Shown piece after piece: positions 1-7,717 of a stretch of DNA of 64,000 bases. The translations under genes and the position numbers were made by a program. The notes under the pieces were generated by a model. It saw only the letters and a program-made list of their open reading frames with translations. It ran no database searches and was not told the DNA's origin. Location: NCBI RefSeq assembly GCF_900476215.1, contig NZ_LS483446.1, forward strand, positions 1,488,001 to 1,552,000. The letters are read 5' to 3'. Position 1 is the stretch's first letter, and the number at the start of each line of letters is the position of its first letter. The DNA comes from Helicobacter mustelae (GTDB taxonomy: Bacteria; Campylobacterota; Campylobacteria; Campylobacterales; Helicobacteraceae).

Positions 1-2
1 CA

Positions 3-1337
3 GAGGGGGATTTAAGCGATGAAAAGGTCAATGAACGCTTAGGCGAACTAGAGATGATTTGTGCTGAAGAAGATCCCATGTATGAATATGAAGTGGTCAT
101 TGAAAAAATCCTGCAAGATCTAGGATTCCCCACAGATCTCCACACACAACCAATGAAAACACTCACTGGAGGAGATAAGTTCAAAATTTTGCTTGCTCAA
201 GTGCTTTTCCCAAAGCCTGAAATCCTATTACTAGATGAACCTACAAACAACCTCGATCTCCCCGCCATCGCTTGGCTAGAGGAAAATCTCAAGCGACATG
301 TTGGAACAATGGTGGTCATCAGCCATGACAGGCATTTTCTCAACACCGTTTGCACACACATTCTCGACCTAGATTTCAAGACCATTCGCGAATTTAGTGG
401 GAATTATGATGATTGGTATATTGCCTCTACCCTCATTGCCAAACAACAAGAAATGGAGCGCAATAAAAAGCTCAAAGAAAAAGAAGAATTAGAGAATTTT
501 ATCGCTAGATTCTCTGCCAATGCTTCCAAAGCAAGGCAGGCCACCTCGCGTCAAAAACAATTAGAAAAGCTTGAGATTCAAGCCCTTGCCCTATCTAGCC
601 GCAGGGATCCTAGCATCAGCTTCAAACCCAAGCGCACCATTGGTAATGAAGCACTGGAGTGTGAGGGGATTTCTAAGAGCTATGGAGAGAAGAAGGTTTT
701 AGAAAATCTTAGTCTGAAAATTCTCCCAGGGGATAAAATCGCGCTCATTGGTGCCAATGGAGTGGGGAAAAGCACACTGTGCAAAATCCTAGTCGAAGAG
801 ATAGCGCCTGATCAGGGAACCGTAAAATGGGGCGCGACGACTCAGCGGGGCTATTTTCCTCAAAATGTAAGCGAAGAGATAAAAGGCGAAGAGACGCTTT
901 ATGAATGGCTGAGGGGATTTGACAAAAAAGTAGAGAGCGGGGAAATTCGCAATGCACTAGGAAGGATGCTATTTAGTGGCGAAGAGCAAGAAAAAAGCAT
1001 CAATGCTCTAAGCGGTGGCGAAAAGCATCGCATGGTGCTTTCTAAGCTCATGCTTGAGGGAGGGAATTTCCTCGTGCTTGATGAGCCAAGCAACCATCTG
1101 GATCTAGAGTCCATTGTAGCCCTTGGCGAGGCACTCTATAAGTTCAATGGGAATGTCATCTGCGTAAGTCATGACCGCGAACTCATCGATGCGTTTGCAA
1201 ATCGAATCATCGAGCTAGTAGATGATGGAGCCAATGGCGCTAAAGTGATAGATTTTCATGGCAGCTATGAAGAATACCTAACCAGCAAAGAACAAGCACT
1301 TAAATCTAAAGCAAGCAGAAAGGATCAAGGCACTTGA
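3..1337 (+). CDS. ABC-F family ATPase, 3' part (5' end outside window)
   Basis: The reading frame is open to the left edge, so the first ATP-binding domain is incomplete. What remains is the C-terminal half of domain 1 (signature LTGGDK near 162-180, Walker B ILLLDEPTNNLDL at about 221-260, switch His in ISHDRH), a charged linker, and a full domain 2 with Walker A GANGVGKST (about 751-780), signature LSGGEKHRM, Walker B FLVLDEPSNHLDL and VSHDRE. Tandem ATPases without membrane segments are the ABC-F group (Uup/EttA-like), which act on ribosomes in the cytoplasm rather than as transporters. The first signature has Asp where Glu is usual. The stop codon overlaps the next gene's TTG start by four bases, so translation is probably coupled. 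It is unlikely to energise the ABC-2 permeases downstream. The family call is secure; the exact subfamily is not. Confidence 0.9.
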   Translation, partial: EGDLSDEKVNERLGELEMICAEEDPMYEYEVVIEKILQDLGFPTDLHTQPMKTLTGGDKFKILLAQVLFPKPEILLLDEPTNNLDLPAIAWLEENLKRHVGTMVVISHDRHFLNTVCTHILDLDFKTIREFSGNYDDWYIASTLIAKQQEMERNKKLKEKEELENFIARFSANASKARQATSRQKQLEKLEIQALALSSRRDPSISFKPKRTIGNEALECEGISKSYGEKKVLENLSLKILPGDKIALIGANGVGKSTLCKILVEEIAPDQGTVKWGATTQRGYFPQNVSEEIKGEETLYEWLRGFDKKVESGEIRNALGRMLFSGEEQEKSINALSGGEKHRMVLSKLMLEGGNFLVLDEPSNHLDLESIVALGEALYKFNGNVICVSHDRELIDAFANRIIELVDDGANGAKVIDFHGSYEEYLTSKEQALKSKASRKDQGT

Positions 1338-2701
1338 AAAAGGTTTTATTTTTTTTATGCGGTCTCATTTCTCTAACAAGTGGCCAAGATATCACAAGCA
1401 AACAAGCCTGGGAATATGTCCTAGAACACAATGACGGAATCAAGGCTGAAGAACTAGGGCTTAGGCGTCAAGAGAAGCTAACTCTTGCCTCCAAGCTCTC
1501 CTTCCTCCCAGAGATCAACATCACCGCACTCTATATGCACCTAGCAAACCCCATCCACCTAGACATCAGCCCTACAAAAAAAAGCATTGCAAACACCATC
1601 AACAACCGCATCCCTCAAGCAGCACCGGTCATAAATAGCACCCTTTCTCAAATCCCCAACTTCATCAATCTCACCAATGAAAACATTGCAATCGGCTCGC
1701 TCAACATCATCTACCCACTCTACACAGGCGGGCGACGCATAAGCGGAATTAAGATCGCCAAACTCCAAGAAAAAGACTCCATAGAAGCCCTACGCCTCAA
1801 AAAACTCGCCACCTTTGAGGAGCTCAACAAAATCTATTATGGAGTCTTGCTGCAAAGAGAGATCTTGCAAACCCTGCAAGACATCCAAAAAGGCGCAGAG
1901 ATTCACTACCAAAACGCAAAAAAACTCTACAAAGCCGGACAGATCGCAAAAATCGAAGTGCTGGGCGCGCAGGTGGCGCTGGATAAAGCAAAAAACAAAG
2001 TCAAAGAGGCAAGCAACACGCTAGAAGTCTCCAAGATGGCCCTAGATATCGCGCTAGATCTCAAAGGCGCCAATCCCACCTCCACCATCAAAGTAGAAAA
2101 AATCCAGATGAGTGAAGAAAGCTTGGTGCAAAGAACACTAGATTCCTATCCCATCCTAAAGAGCCTGGATCACAAAGTCGGTGTGGCAAAGGAAATGCGT
2201 CATATGGAGATTTCTAGATTCCTGCCAGAAGTCTCTGTTATGGGGTCTTATTTCTTGGATAATCGCTTTTTGTTAGGCAATCAATCCCTCCCCTCTTGGT
2301 ATGTGGGAGTCTTTGGAAAGCTACCCATTATCACACCTGGGGGCAGGATCCCTCATGTGCAGGCTGCAAAAATCGCAGAGATGCAGCTAGACAAAACCAA
2401 ATCTCAAGCCATCAAAGACATGGAAGTGCTCGCGCGCAAGACCTACAAAGAAGTGACCTTCGCCCAGCAAGAATACTGGAGCCTAGACTCTAGCATCAAG
2501 CTTGCAGAAGAAAACCTAAAGCTCCAGGAAGAAGCCTTCATTCAAGGGCTTGCCACAAGCGTACAGGTCACAGATGCGCGCAATCTCCTTGCAAGCACCT
2601 TGGTAGAACAAAAAACCATTGCCTACAAATACATTGTTTTGCTTTCCAAAATGATGGCACTCAGCGATGACATTGCGCTATTTTATAAAATCCAATACTA
2701 A
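1334..2701 (+). CDS. TolC-like outer-membrane efflux protein
   Basis: This 455-residue protein begins with a signal peptide (MKKVLFFLCGLISLTSGQ) and continues with long amphipathic, Ala/Lys/Glu-rich helices in two related halves, the layout of TolC-family channels that span the outer membrane and periplasm. The start is TTG, preceded by AAGG and overlapping the upstream stop. An adaptor gene follows after 8 bases, then two ABC-2 permeases, the same arrangement as the H. pylori HP1489-HP1486 locus. The expected role is the outer-membrane exit duct of a tripartite exporter with an unknown substrate. It is distinct from the copper-linked TolC homologue further right. Confidence 0.88.
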   Translation: MKKVLFFLCGLISLTSGQDITSKQAWEYVLEHNDGIKAEELGLRRQEKLTLASKLSFLPEINITALYMHLANPIHLDISPTKKSIANTINNRIPQAAPVINSTLSQIPNFINLTNENIAIGSLNIIYPLYTGGRRISGIKIAKLQEKDSIEALRLKKLATFEELNKIYYGVLLQREILQTLQDIQKGAEIHYQNAKKLYKAGQIAKIEVLGAQVALDKAKNKVKEASNTLEVSKMALDIALDLKGANPTSTIKVEKIQMSEESLVQRTLDSYPILKSLDHKVGVAKEMRHMEISRFLPEVSVMGSYFLDNRFLLGNQSLPSWYVGVFGKLPIITPGGRIPHVQAAKIAEMQLDKTKSQAIKDMEVLARKTYKEVTFAQQEYWSLDSSIKLAEENLKLQEEAFIQGLATSVQVTDARNLLASTLVEQKTIAYKYIVLLSKMMALSDDIALFYKIQY

Positions 2702-2709
2702 GGAACTGC

Positions 2710-4152
2710 ATGGAAGAGAAAAAAAATAAGGAAAAACAAGACTCCGCGCAAAGAGCCAAAAAGGATGCAGAAAAAGAGGTCAAAAAGGCGCGCAAAAAAA
2801 TAGAAAAAGAGGCGCGCAAAAGAGCAAAAGAAGAAGCCAAAAAAGAAAAAACACAGGAAAGAGAGTCTAAGTGGGCGGGGTTTTTTGGAACCAAAAAGGA
2901 TAAAAATGACAAAAAAAGCACAAATGAGGCGCCAAAAAACAAAGGAGAAAAGTCAAAAGAGAGCAAAAAAGACAAGAAGCAAAAAAGGCTGCTTGTGCCA
3001 GAGATTGAGCATCTCAAGATAGAGCTCAATCCCAAAAAAGAAGAAGAGAAACAAGAGAACAAAGAAGAGGTAAAAAAGCTCCAAGAGCCAAAAGAGGAGA
3101 AAAAGGCACAGAAAGAAGACAGGGAAGAGAAAGAAAAAGAATCCAAAAAGGACAAAAAGAAATCCAAAAAAAGAAAAAAGGGATTTCTCAAGTTCCTTTT
3201 ATTCCTCCTTGGTATTGGCATCATCATCTGGCTTAGCGTGACTTTCTATCGCGCCTATCTTCCCAAACCTCTGCGTTTGCAGGGCCAAATCACTGCTAGA
3301 GAATATAGCCTAAGCTCCAAACTCGCTGGCAGAGTTGAAAATCTCAAGGTCAAAAAAGGAGACATGGTACAAAAAGGCGAGCTCATCTATCAAATCCATA
3401 GCCCCGAAGTAGAGGCCAAGCTCGCCCAAGCTCAAGCAAGCTATGAAGCTGCAAAGGCAATCAGCCAAGAAACCAGCAAAGGCGCGCGCGATGAGACCAT
3501 CATCTCAGCAAAAGATGTCTACTCCAGCGCAAAAACCATGACAGAACTAGCAAAAAAAACCTATGATCGCCTAGAGGGCCTCTATAAAAACGGAGTGGTG
3601 AGCTTGCAAAAGCGCGATGAGGCCTATGCGGCATACCAGAGTGCAAAATACCGCGAAAATGTCGCCTACCAGCAATACAAAATCGCCCTAGATGGAGCGC
3701 GCGATGAGACCAAAAAAGCAGCCTTTGAGAAGCAGAAAGCAGCCCAGGGGCAGGTGAGTGAGGTGGAGGCCTATATCAAAGACATCAATGTCTATGCGCC
3801 AATTAGCGGGGAGGTGAGCAATGTACTGCTCCATGATGGGGAGCTAAGTCCTAGTGGATTCCCTGTCGTGCTGCTAGTGGATACCAAAGATGTGTGGCTG
3901 CGCCTTAGCATCAATGAGCAATACCTCTCCAAATTCCAAAAAGATGCCGTCTTTGAGGGCTATATCCCAGCCCTTGACAAAACCATAAAATTCAAGGTCA
4001 ATTATGTCTCTGTCATGGGAGATTTTGCCACATGGAAAGCCACAAGCAGTGGTAAGGGTTATGACATGAAAAGCTATGAGATTGATGCGGTTCCACTAGA
4101 GGAGATTGAAGGCTGGCGCATGGGGATGAGCGTCCTAGTTGAGGTCCCTTGA
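2710..4152 (+). CDS. HlyD-family membrane fusion protein with long charged N-terminal extension
   Basis: The C-terminal two thirds is a periplasmic adaptor: a membrane anchor near residues 158-180, then the lipoyl-like half LSSKLAGRVENLKVKKGD, a coiled-coil hairpin, and the returning half with VYAPISGEVSNVLLHDGE. The first 157 residues are odd. They are overwhelmingly Lys and Glu with some Ala and Ser and lie ahead of the membrane helix, so they should be cytoplasmic. H. pylori adaptors of this type, as I recall, lack such an extension. The ATG has AAGGA just upstream and starts 8 bases after the TolC-like gene; the 3' end overlaps the first permease. The role should be to join the inner-membrane permeases to the TolC-like channel. 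Confidence 0.85.
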   Translation: MEEKKNKEKQDSAQRAKKDAEKEVKKARKKIEKEARKRAKEEAKKEKTQERESKWAGFFGTKKDKNDKKSTNEAPKNKGEKSKESKKDKKQKRLLVPEIEHLKIELNPKKEEEKQENKEEVKKLQEPKEEKKAQKEDREEKEKESKKDKKKSKKRKKGFLKFLLFLLGIGIIIWLSVTFYRAYLPKPLRLQGQITAREYSLSSKLAGRVENLKVKKGDMVQKGELIYQIHSPEVEAKLAQAQASYEAAKAISQETSKGARDETIISAKDVYSSAKTMTELAKKTYDRLEGLYKNGVVSLQKRDEAYAAYQSAKYRENVAYQQYKIALDGARDETKKAAFEKQKAAQGQVSEVEAYIKDINVYAPISGEVSNVLLHDGELSPSGFPVVLLVDTKDVWLRLSINEQYLSKFQKDAVFEGYIPALDKTIKFKVNYVSVMGDFATWKATSSGKGYDMKSYEIDAVPLEEIEGWRMGMSVLVEVP

Positions 4153-5231
4153 TGCCCCGGCTCTTCCTCATCCTCTCCCACTCAAAATTCCTCTGGATCC
4201 TCTACATCGTTCTTCCACTGGCATTTTGCGGCATCATTTATAGCATCTTTGTAGATGCCCTTCCCAGATCCCTGCCTATTGGTGTCGTGGATGAAGATCA
4301 CAGCAGCCTCTCGCGAGATCTCCTCTATGCTGCAGCAAATTCTGCCACGCTCAAAATCACCAAGCAATACCATTCCATCAAAGAGGCCAAGGAAGACTTA
4401 AGCATCGCTAAAATCTATGCACTCCTAGTCATCCCCAAAAATTTGCAGAAAAACATCAAAATGGGAGTGGAGCAGAGTGTTGGATTTTACTACAATGCCC
4501 AATTCATCCTCATTGGCAAGGCATTAGATAGTGCGATGCTCCAGATCATTTCAAGCATCAATGCCAAACTCCAAGCAGGCAAAAATCTCATAAAAGCCAC
4601 CAACATCAACATGGCTCTAAGCCAAAGCGTGCCCATTCTCCCTCATATTAATTTGCTTTTCAATGCCAAAAGCAATTATGCCCAATTCTTGGTCACGCTC
4701 ATTTTGCCCTGCATCTGGCAGATCCTCATCGCCCTTGGCATACTCAATCTCCTCTCCTATCCCCTCAAAAACAGCAAGGATTTTTGGGCGCGCTTTGGCT
4801 TCAATCTTTTTATATTTACCTTCTGGGGCATGGCAATGGTTTATTTTTTTGCCAAGATGGATTATCCACTCCTTGGCTCTATCCCGCTGATTTTCCTAGG
4901 CTTTGTGGTGCTAGGAATTGCGATTAGCTCTGTGGTGATTTTTTTGCAATCCCTTCTCCAAGAGCCCACCAGATCCATCTCGTTCATCGCAGCCTACACA
5001 GCCCCAAGCCTAGCATTTGCAGGCGTGACCTACCCACAAAGTGCCATGGATCATTTTGCATTATTGTGGAATCATATTTTGCCCATCTCCTATTTCATGG
5101 AATTTTATTTCCAGCAGGCAAATTATGGCGGGTCCATCCTAGGAGGCCTTGAGATCCTTGCCAAAATGCTGCCCTTTTTTGGCTTCTTATTTTTGGGCTT
5201 TTGCATCTACAAACTGCGGGGAAAAATATGA
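4152..5231 (+). CDS. ABC-2 type permease subunit (YhhJ/YbhR-like)
   Basis: An N-terminal membrane helix (about residues 8-32) is followed by a large extracytoplasmic domain of roughly 140 residues and then five or six hydrophobic helices, the standard ABC-2 exporter permease plan. The phrase IGVVDEDHSSLSRDL just after the first helix is typical of the family. I place the start at ATG 4152, overlapping the adaptor's TGA by one base with GAGGT upstream; a TTG one codon earlier is the alternative. The 3' end overlaps the second permease as ATGA. No ATP-binding subunit lies in the operon, so the ATPase must come from elsewhere or be dispensable. Confidence 0.85.
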   Translation: MPRLFLILSHSKFLWILYIVLPLAFCGIIYSIFVDALPRSLPIGVVDEDHSSLSRDLLYAAANSATLKITKQYHSIKEAKEDLSIAKIYALLVIPKNLQKNIKMGVEQSVGFYYNAQFILIGKALDSAMLQIISSINAKLQAGKNLIKATNINMALSQSVPILPHINLLFNAKSNYAQFLVTLILPCIWQILIALGILNLLSYPLKNSKDFWARFGFNLFIFTFWGMAMVYFFAKMDYPLLGSIPLIFLGFVVLGIAISSVVIFLQSLLQEPTRSISFIAAYTAPSLAFAGVTYPQSAMDHFALLWNHILPISYFMEFYFQQANYGGSILGGLEILAKMLPFFGFLFLGFCIYKLRGKI

Positions 5232-6361
5232 GTCTTGCCAAAGTCTTAATCTCTGAATTCAAATTCCTTTTTTCCAATATCATCATCTTGCTTACTGTAT
5301 TTGGTGGCTCGCTGATTTATCTTTTGCTCTATCCCACCCCCTACAAGTCCGATGTGATCCTGCATCAAAAAATCGCCATTGTAGACTTAGATCAAACCAA
5401 GCTCAGCCAAGAACTCATCTTCATGCTCAATGCCGCCCCACAAGTGGATGTAACTTCCATCCTTGGCTCAGAAAAAGAAGCTAGAGACAAGGTCCTGCGA
5501 GGCGAAATTCTAGGCTATGTCTCCATCCCCAAGGGCTTTGAATCCGATCTTCACAAAGGCATCAGCGCCAAGCTTGACTATGTGGTCAATGCCTCCTATT
5601 TCTCCGCATATGGCGCGATCATGGAGGGCATCAATAATGCAGTAAGCACGCTTAGTGATGCCATAAAAATCCAGCGCAAAATCCTAACAGGTCAAGAAAT
5701 CCACCAAAATCCCGACCTCCTCAAAAAAGAAAGCATCCCCCTCTACAACCCCACCAATGGCTATCTCAACTACGCTCTAGCAGCGATTTTGATCTTTATC
5801 CTGCATCAGACTGCAGTGGCTGGGAGCATGCTCATGGGTGCATTCCAAAATGCGCAGAACTCCAAGGGCGCCTACTACAAAGAAGCGCCATTTTTCAAAG
5901 TCCTGATAGCTAGAATCCTCATTTTTATGGGGATTTATATCCTGCTTTTTTTGCTGTATTTTGGCTTATTTTTCCAGATCTATCACATCAACGTGCACGC
6001 CAGTGATCTGGATTTTTGGTGTTTTGCGCTCGCGCTCATCTTTGCGATGGTATCCCTGGGAAGCTTTCTGGGACTGTTTATCAAAGACACTGCACTCCCC
6101 ACCCAAATCGTACTCATCTCCTCCCTGCCCATCGTCTTTGCCCTAGGCTTCATCTGGCCTAGCGACCTCATTCCCCTCCCCATCAGAGCTTTCATGAATC
6201 TGCTACCAGCTTATCATGGAGTCAATGGCTTTTTGCACCTCAATCAAATGGGTGCACCCCTCTCTCAAGTCATGCCAGAGTTTTTTTGGCTGCTGGGGCT
6301 TGGGGGATTTTTTTGCATCTGCGCGATATGCACCCAATCCCTTAGAAAAAGAAAAATTTAA
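5228..6361 (+). CDS. ABC-2 type permease subunit, second of pair
   Basis: This is a paralogue of the gene before it: a first membrane helix (IIILLTVFGGSLIYLLLY), an extracytoplasmic domain opening with IAIVDLDQTKLSQELI, then a cluster of helices in the C-terminal 200 residues. The ATG overlaps the preceding TGA (ATGA) and has a GGGG-rich ribosome site; an upstream TTG at 5201 is less likely. The two permeases probably form a heterodimer in the inner membrane, feeding the adaptor and TolC-like channel. The gene ends the operon. The DNA downstream changes abruptly to G-run-rich intergenic repeats. Confidence 0.85.
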   Translation: MSLAKVLISEFKFLFSNIIILLTVFGGSLIYLLLYPTPYKSDVILHQKIAIVDLDQTKLSQELIFMLNAAPQVDVTSILGSEKEARDKVLRGEILGYVSIPKGFESDLHKGISAKLDYVVNASYFSAYGAIMEGINNAVSTLSDAIKIQRKILTGQEIHQNPDLLKKESIPLYNPTNGYLNYALAAILIFILHQTAVAGSMLMGAFQNAQNSKGAYYKEAPFFKVLIARILIFMGIYILLFLLYFGLFFQIYHINVHASDLDFWCFALALIFAMVSLGSFLGLFIKDTALPTQIVLISSLPIVFALGFIWPSDLIPLPIRAFMNLLPAYHGVNGFLHLNQMGAPLSQVMPEFFWLLGLGGFFCICAICTQSLRKRKI

Positions 6362-6392
6362 ATGCAATGGGATACCTGACCAGGCGCGGGGG

Positions 6393-6620
6393 ATTAGAGG
6401 GGAAGCATTTTAAAACCCCCTGCGGGCCCCGCCCGCGTAAAAAGTAGAGCCTGACCGGGGTGGGGGATGGATAAGGGGGAGGGAGCGACTTTGCCATTCA
6501 AGCCCCCTCCCCCTTGTCAAAGAAAAAGAAGCAACCCCCGCAAAGGGAGTGAGAGAAAAGCAGTATCAGGTTATTCGAGGAAAAAGTGCTACAGATCGAG
6601 AGAAAAAAGTATTTTTTTGG
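6393..6620. repeat. Dispersed hairpin repeat, copy 1
   Basis: Copy 1 of an intergenic element seen again near 6960-7430 and 9060-9400. In order it holds a GC hairpin (CGGGC/GCCCG), the conserved word AAAAAGTAGAGCCTGACC, and a perfect 11-bp inverted repeat AAGGGGGAGGG (6473-6483) / CCCTCCCCCTT (6505-6515) around a loop containing TTTGCCATTCAAG. A short hairpin containing GGTTATTCGAGG comes next. It has no coding signal; the long frames it creates on either strand follow from its base composition. Confidence 0.75.
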
Positions 6621-6683
6621 AAAGTGCTTTGCTTGCATTTTTGGTTCAACCCACCAAAAGGGCGGGGCAAAAGCCCCAAAGCG

Positions 6684-6776
6684 TTACCTCTTGAGTAGAA
6701 TCTCCAACCTAAACCAAAAAAGGCTAAATTTGAAGTATAATACCCTTGTAGGACGCTTTTTGCTATGTCTCTTCAT
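6684..6776 (-). CDS. aapA: AapA-like small toxin of a type I toxin-antitoxin pair
   Basis: A 30-codon gene starting at ATG 6776 with AAGGA six bases upstream. The basic peptide begins MKRHSKKRPTRVLYFKFS and ends EILLKR. It has the length and layout of H. pylori AapA1 as I remember it: basic N-terminus, an LYxKxS core, a hydrophobic stretch and a terminal LLKR. Those peptides act at the inner membrane. A minus-strand TATAAT at 6833-6828 should start the mRNA near 6821 with a GCCCCTCT/AGAGGGGC hairpin at its 5' end. After the stop there is a GGGGC/GCCCC hairpin, then CCCTTTTGG, which can pair with CCAAAAAGG at the ribosome site, as in the folded inactive AapA mRNA. An antisense promoter lies inside the gene. 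Homology is by inspection only. Confidence 0.75.
   Translation of the reverse strand: MKRHSKKRPTRVLYFKFSLFWFRLEILLKR
6736..6741 (+). promoter_or_regulatory. -10 box of the IsoA-like antisense RNA
   Basis: A perfect TATAAT on the plus strand inside the toxin gene. It should start a transcript near 6748 running antisense over the toxin start codon and ribosome site. Confidence 0.65.
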
Positions 6777-6821
6777 AGCTCGTCCTTTTTGGTAGTTTAG
6801 CCCCTCTCTTCAAAGAGGGGC
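6748..6821 (+). ncRNA. IsoA-like antisense antitoxin RNA
   Basis: This predicted RNA of about 75 nt covers the first codons, start codon, ribosome site and 5' end of the AapA-like mRNA. It folds into two hairpins: an outer AGGACG/CGTCCT stem with inner GCTATG/CATAGC, then GCCCCTCT/AGAGGGGC at 6800-6821. Two stem-loops and full complementarity to the toxin 5' region match H. pylori IsoA RNAs. The T-tract after the second stem is poor, so the 3' end is uncertain. Confidence 0.65.
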
Positions 6822-6827
6822 GTTGCT

Positions 6828-6833
6828 ATTATA
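6828..6833 (-). promoter_or_regulatory. -10 box of the AapA-like toxin mRNA
   Basis: Minus-strand TATAAT preceded by TGC, an extended -10. The predicted start near 6821 leaves a leader of about 45 nt that contains a stable 5' hairpin. Confidence 0.6.
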
Positions 6834-6959
6834 GCAAAGCACTTAGATTTATTCTATTTAGCAATTTACCTCTAGCTTCCCCTAATCCCCATCACCAAAG
6901 AATAAAATCCTTCCCCCCATCATCCACGGTAAGATAGAGCCTAATGTTAAGAATGCAGT

Positions 6960-7430
6960 GGTTGCAGCACAAGGGTGTAGGGGGCCGCGTAGGGTGGTGT
7001 GCGAGAGCAGGGCACGGGCACAAGTGGGAGCATTTTAAAAAATCCCTGTGGGCGTATGCCCACGGTAAAAAGTAGAGCCTGACCGGGGTGGGGGTCCATA
7101 AGGGGGAGGGGTGACTTCGCGCACGAGCGAAGCTCTTGCCCATACTTGCCATTCAAACCCCTCCCCCTTGTGAAAGAAAAAAGCAGCTCCCGCGTAAGGG
7201 TGGCAATAGCAAAAAGAAAACCCTCCTCGGGAAAACGAGGAAAAGAGCAGCCGCGCAAGGAGGGTAGAAAAAGAAACCTCGCAGGGGATAAGGAAAAAAG
7301 AAACTTCTCGAGTCATCGAAAAGTAACCCTCCTTGAGCCATCAAGGAAGAACCCTCACACAGATCTAAAAAACCCCGCGCAAGGGAGCAAGAAACCCCCT
7401 TGAGTCATCGAGAGAAAGGCCAGAGAAAAT
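6960..7430. repeat. Dispersed hairpin repeat, copy 2, with mini-hairpin array
   Basis: The longest copy. It has TGGGC/GCCCA, the word AAAAAGTAGAGCCTGACC, and a perfect 12-bp inverted repeat AAGGGGGAGGGG (7100-7111) / CCCCTCCCCCTT (7158-7169). Its loop is enlarged relative to the other copies by an inserted small hairpin (TTCGC/GCGAA). From about 7200 there is a run of short hairpins about 30 bp apart, such as CCTCG/CGAGG, CTCGA/TCGA and CCTTGA/TCAAGG, each followed by purine-rich DNA. I see no credible gene. Confidence 0.75.
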
Positions 7431-7600
7431 AAAGCTTAATTTCATCAGAGGGTTTTATACCATCACCAAAGCCACTCCGCATAAAGAGAAGTGAGCAAAG
7501 AAAACACAGCCTTTGCTTGATGTCTTTGATAAACTCGCTTTGTATTGGTAAAATTCCCTTGTAATTTTTGGAGTTTGATAAAAGAAGGTGATGGGATGCA

Positions 7601-7609
7601 TGCTATAAA
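7601..7609 (+). promoter_or_regulatory. Extended -10 promoter, probably for hsdS
   Basis: TGCTATAAA forms an extended -10 about 110 bases upstream of the hsdS start. I see no clear -35, which is usual in Helicobacter. Confidence 0.4.
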
Positions 7610-7717
7610 GACACAGGAAAGCCAAAAGAAAAAAACACTAAAAACAAGCCAAGTCAAAGAGAATAGGATGCAAACCCCAAGCCAAAGAGATTCAAGGAGT
7701 TTGAGGAAGGTAATAAT

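Noticed and set aside
2661-3227. 188-codon Phe/Ser-rich minus-strand frame
   Set aside because: It is the antisense of the Lys/Glu-rich adaptor extension.
6640-6662. tRNA-like word GGTTCAACCC
   Set aside because: No acceptor stem, anticodon arm or D arm can be drawn around it; it is at the 3' end of the toxin mRNA.
6892-7403. Several overlapping frames of 60-100 codons on both strands
   Set aside because: They run through the hairpin repeat and reflect its base composition; they have no ribosome sites and do not agree in frame with copies 1 and 3.
7463-7657. 64-codon minus-strand frame upstream of hsdS
   Set aside because: Hydrophobic start but no ribosome site, and the hsdS promoter on the other strand lies within it.
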